Both the position numbers and the translations under genes were made by a program. Under the pieces are notes generated by a model, which ran no database searches, was not told the DNA's origin, and saw nothing but the letters and a program-made list of their open reading frames with translations. A stretch of 64,000 nucleotides of DNA from Cerrena zonata (taxonomy: Eukaryota; Basidiomycota; Agaricomycetes; Polyporales; Cerrenaceae), in contig JASBNA010000003.1 of NCBI GenBank assembly GCA_038087015.1, forward strand, positions 1,054,001 through 1,118,000. Direction: 5' to 3'. This document shows, one piece after another, positions 60,540 through 64,000 of this stretch (its first letter is position 1; every line of letters starts with the position of its first letter).

Positions 60540-61814
60540 TATCTCTTCGTCGGAATGTCCAGGTCACGGATGCGATGGGGTAAAGGTACGTGTACCATGT
60601 TCTATATGAGGTGCTTGGTATATGAAGGCTCTTTCCCCACACGGGGTCTCGGTCCGCAATGACTAAAAGCATACTCCGTCGGCCCGTCCTCGGCGTACAC
60701 ACACAATCTCACATGTGCATGTCCAGATGTTCGACCCAGAAGTCTGCTCACTCGTGCACAAGTATGGCCCAACAAGTCACTTGAGTAGAATCTAGCGGGT
60801 TGCGTCAATCGAAGTCTTTGTCGGTTGGGGATATTTGTAAATAGAGTATCCAAAGGAAGATGAGAACGAGTTCTTGAGACAGATAACATTGTAGAGATGA
60901 CCGAGGTAAACCGGGCATCACGCGCAGAGTTAGCTCGCGCGGAGAAAAGACTGACATGTCATCGGGAATTATTGATGTCTCGTGTCAGCGAGAATATGCA
61001 CCACGAAGTGAGTGGCCTCAAAGAAGTCTTCGCGAAAAAAGGTCCGGTGTCAGTTAAGCTCAGGACATTGGTATCCATGCAAGAAATGTGTTCGATTGTA
61101 TGGAGAGGACCTCGAACTAGGGTAATTCGGACCACGCGAGTTTCTTAGCAGCACTATGTCCATTCTCGGTCCATTCGGTAGGAAATTTCGTCGGTCCTTG
61201 TGTGTTCCTATTCAACAACTCAGCAGTCCAGCGCTCAGATAAGTGGAGTAACTGACCTTCATGATTACGATCCAGCCGTTGGCAAGTCACGAGAATAAAA
61301 AGACGTCTTAGGTGTAGAAGCAATATGGTAAATGTTTTACCGTCAGCTCGAAGACAGAACTGTCAACAACGTGCGAGAAACGGCGATCAGGTACTCCTCT
61401 CTCCAGGTCAGACCACTTGTATGATGACGAAAACAGTATATTTCGAAGACTTCTGTCCGATCATTATCCGAGTGAAATCTGTTTTGAACAGCAGACGACG
61501 AGCCATTCTAAAACCTGAGGAGTATTGCAGTTATTAGAATGTTCGGAAATAGGTAGGAATTTACAGTCAGGATACAAACCGAAACATGGCTCAGCGGTAC
61601 TGATGGTTAGGGCCGTAGTAATGCCTTCGTGTTGACAAAGACTCGTGCGTCCGGACATGACCTTCGGCGTCCGGTTTGTTTACGTTCGCCAAAGTCTTCT
61701 GAGCAGACTGATATATTAAAGGAGACCTAGGCACGCGACGCCGCGATCAGCTTATAGGACAACGCGAAGGGCAAGACTCACATATTTACAGGACACATAC
61801 GTGCGGAAAGGCTT
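60540..61814. other. Intergenic region with one presequence-like ORF
   Basis: About 1.27 kb. A minus-strand open frame, 60602-60889, starts MLSVSRTRSHLPLDTLF and contains RLTQPARFYSSD, which looks like a mitochondrial targeting end. It could be an alternative first exon of the downstream aldolase or a remnant. The rest (60900-61800) holds no gene I can support. Confidence 0.3.
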
Positions 61815-63114
61815 TCAAATCTCTTGTTCTTGCTTCTGTTTGTGAGCTTCACCATATGCTTCGAACTTCTCAAGCACAGCGCGCTCCCATTCTAGCCGAC
61901 CATCAGCATCAGGCTCGCCCGGGTTTTCGATTGCCTTCTCAAAGACATCCCAGGAAACACAAGCCATATCGGTGGGTTCCTTTGGCCGAATAGTAAACCG
62001 CCCTTGCTGAATGCGGGTCAAAGTAACAACGTGGCCCGCTGAGCCTAGCGCATGTCCGAGTTCATGCGCGACAGAGCGTACGTATGTCCCACCGGAAACA
62101 CGCATACGGAGGACAAAAGCAGTTGGTACGTCCTCCGTTTCCTGATCCGCGCCAGCGGTGTCTTCTACTTTGGCTGTCTCGTCTACACTTCTCAGTGTTT
62201 TCTCAAGTAGCTTCTTCTCATCTTCCGTAAGTTTCTTTTCTGGCCAACTCCAGCTATGGTCGTTCCCCAACCATTCGACGAGCTCGAGGGAATGTATGGT
62301 GACATTACGTGGTTCTATGGGGCGGGGGAGTGGTATTCCCTTCCGTGCGTATTCATAGAGCGGCTTCCCGTCCATTTTCAGGGCAGAGAAACTGAATGAA
62401 ACGGTTAGAAATAAAGATAATTAATAAAGAGACAGTGGGTATGCGAACATCGGCGGTGTTTGAGTGATTTCACCTCTGAATTGCTGCAAGGCTTCTTCGA
62501 CCTTCTCGCGAGTTACATGCTTCCACGGGGATATCCGAACTTGTGCACCGTCAGTATCATAGGAATCGGTTTCGCACCCCAACAGACATGTGGTTTCGTA
62601 TTCCTACAATTGCAAAGTTAAGGTCTTGATATTTGACACATATATCTGCCGAAATGAGATGCATGACGTACCTTCACACAATCGAGAAATTGGGACAGAT
62701 CTTTCGTGGCTTTACCGATACCAATGACTAGAGAGTGCTTGCTCTTAGAAAGCGAGTTTTAGGGCATAGGTGAGCAACATTACCCAGGACGCCATCTGCC
62801 AGGGGATCAAGAGTTCCACCTTGTCCAATCTTTACAGGTCCTTTTGCGAACCTTCCCCTTTTCTTCTTTCCTTGATTGCCGAGTTTAGACTTCTCTACAA
62901 ACACAGGTGAGCACGATACAAGCTCTTTCACTTTATTGACTAAAGCCATTGACGTCGGTCCAGAAGGTTTGTTGACTCCAAAGAGCCCGGAAAGGGGTTC
63001 TTCTTTTGTAGAGTCCTTCGGCATCTTGAGTCGATGAAGGACGTGACTAGAAAGCAAACGTTTTACGCCGTGCAACCTAGGATACTGAGAGAACGAAGCA
63101 AAGACGCGGAGCAT
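61815..63114 (-). CDS. PUS4: tRNA pseudouridine synthase PUS4 / TruB family
   Basis: Start MLRVFASFSQYPRLHGVKRL at 63114, with a second ATG before PKDSTKEEPLSG; the longer form would carry a mitochondrial presequence. TruB core: GLFGVNKPSGPTSMALVNKV, then VKIGQGGTLDPLADGVL with the catalytic Asp, continued across an intron as VIGIGKATKDLSQFLDCVKE. Then YETTCLLGCETDSYDTDGAQ, FSALKMDGKPLYEYARKGIP, and a ~60-residue acidic insert (LTEDEKKLLEKTLRS to ETEDVP). The final RNA-binding part has SGGTYVRSVAHELGHALGSA. PUS4 makes pseudouridine 55 in the T loop of cytosolic and mitochondrial tRNAs; the two starts would allow both locations. Confidence 0.9.
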
Positions 63115-63504
63115 GTACTTTACCAGTGGCGGCCTGAGGTCGTGGACTGGAAGTTCAAGCTGAAATGAAATGATGATCGTATAATGATCGAGATATTCCC
63201 ACGCATGATATTCATTTCTAGTCGATGTATTATAATTGTAGTAAGTTTGTAAATACCTGGCACCGTCGAAGTGTGTGAACGTTCAATGACGGCTTAAGAA
63301 AGAGGCCATGATTAGTTTCCAATCTCGAAGGGTGGTTTAACACTTACGCTAACCGTTCGTTTAACTACTCTGCCACTTGTGAGGAGCTCAGCACCCCCAA
63401 GAAATACACGTACTACTTGTTAGAAATCATATTATCTCTCGTAAAGGTGGTGAGCAAGTCTTTTGACGGGGAGGGCGAAGGAGACCACGAAAGACATGTT
63501 GCAT
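63115..63504. other. PUS4 upstream region
   Basis: About 390 nt, AT-rich; no gene, tRNA or other feature supported. Ends at the 5' edge of repeat copy C. Confidence 0.4.
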
Positions 63505-63789
63505 TTCTGGGACCAAAAAGGAAAGTCTCTTAGGTCAGACTGTCAGCCCTCGATCGGTCGATCAGCCTCAGAGCCATAAAACCAACCCGCCAGCCTATGT
63601 TCAACTTCACCCCGCTCTTGCTCTCTAACCACTACCATCTCCCCTCTTCCTTATTTTCAACATCACATCTCATGTCACCCGCAAGTGTCGAGGACATCCA
63701 ACACCCTCTGGTGGACACTGAGACAACAGGTGAGTACTTAATAACTCGGCATCTGAACCTGGGGAGGGCATGCATCAATCTGGTGTCCT

Positions 63790-63857
63790 GTGCCGACCTC
63801 TACGTGGTCCCTGGGACGAGTACTCTCTGGCCTGCGCGGTGACGAAACCAACGGCAC
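63790..63857 (+). repeat. Copy C unit 1
   Basis: GTGCCG/CGGCAC, ACC-TCTACGT-GGT; identical in layout to unit 1 of copies A and B. Confidence 0.7.
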
Positions 63858-63940
63858 AAACCTCAAGCTCCGCCCATCTCTTGCTACTTACGCTTTGCTT
63901 TACAGGACCTGGGGAGGGTGCCCAACAAGATGGGTGTCCA

Positions 63941-63997
63941 GTGCCGACCTTTTCGTGGTCCTCGGGATAAGTACCCTTCGGGGGAAACCAACGGCAC
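63941..63997 (+). repeat. Copy C second unit
   Basis: GTGCCG/CGGCAC and ACC/GGT. Third stem CCC-TTCG-GGG: a C-G closing pair where unit 3 has T-A and unit 2 has T.G. Confidence 0.75.
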
Positions 63998-64000
63998 AAA

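Larger units (their letters stand above)
63505..64000 (+). repeat. Repeat element copy C, cut by the window end
   Basis: Same element as copies A and B, plus strand. The 5' edge (TTTCTGGGACCAAAAAGGAAAG) is near 63505. Palindrome GATCG-GT-CGATC, CATAAAACC, pyrimidine-rich leader, ATG at 63672, donor ACAG|GTGAGT at 63730, unit 1, an acceptor-like TTGCTTTACAG, then a second unit at the window edge. It continues to the right. Confidence 0.8.

Noticed and set aside
60897..61148. 83-codon plus-strand ORF starting MTEVNRASRAELARAE
   Set aside because: No family, no clear splice sites, no support beyond open length.

Overview
This window reads as nuclear DNA of a filamentous basidiomycete, probably an Agaricomycete. 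Conserved eukaryotic genes are cut by many short introns of about 45-65 nt with GT(G/A)AGT or GTATGT donors, CTAAC/CTGAC-like branch sites and short intergenic gaps. Twenty-one conserved or well-modelled protein genes are described, plus one broken F-box gene, three copies of an unrecognised repeated element and some unresolved ORFs. I see no rRNA, tRNA, CRISPR or classical transposase.

Layout. 1-10.8 kb: an unidentified partial gene (minus), a SAP-domain mitochondrial protein (AIM34-like), a COA8-like cytochrome oxidase assembly factor, NUP133 (minus), a PRCC-family protein and histone H2B (minus). 11.3-16 kb: an accessory island in which two copies of a ~0.9-1.1 kb element lie head-to-head around a frame-broken F-box gene. 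16.3-33.3 kb: an HTD2-like dehydratase, an unknown Ser/Pro-rich protein, phosphoserine aminotransferase with a broken C-terminus, FAM50/XAP5, mitochondrial uS13, TRAPP subunit BET3 and a large Ser/Pro/Gln-rich protein of unknown family. 33.7-48.7 kb: USP48-type deubiquitinase, GPI transamidase GAA1, TAF7, SAM37/metaxin, the deubiquitinase OTU1 and an AP endonuclease. 50.2-63.1 kb: nucleotide-sugar transporter, metallo-beta-lactamase-fold hydrolase, mitochondrial NAD(P) transhydrogenase, DapA-family aldolase and tRNA pseudouridine synthase PUS4. 63.5-64 kb: a third copy of the element, cut off by the window end.

The genes are not an operon or a biosynthetic cluster. They share close divergent promoters (NUP133/PRCC, FAM50/uS13m, USP48/GAA1, TAF7/SAM37) and tight convergent ends. 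Mitochondrial functions recur (AIM34, COA8, HTD2, uS13m, SAM37, NNT), as do nuclear and gene-expression functions (NUP133, PRCC, H2B, FAM50, TAF7).

The most unusual item is the repeated element. Each copy has a promoter-like start (a palindrome, a CATAAAAC box, a pyrimidine-rich leader), an ATG exon ending in a consensus donor, and then two to five repeats of a ~57-69 nt unit spaced mostly 174-183 nt. Each unit can fold as an outer stem, an adjacent hairpin and a third stem-loop. Paired positions change together between units (T-A to C-G, A-T to G-C, T-A/T.G/C-G), while unit 1 breaks the reading frame seen in the other units. This suggests selection on a nucleic-acid structure. I could not match it to a known ribozyme or repeat family from sequence alone.
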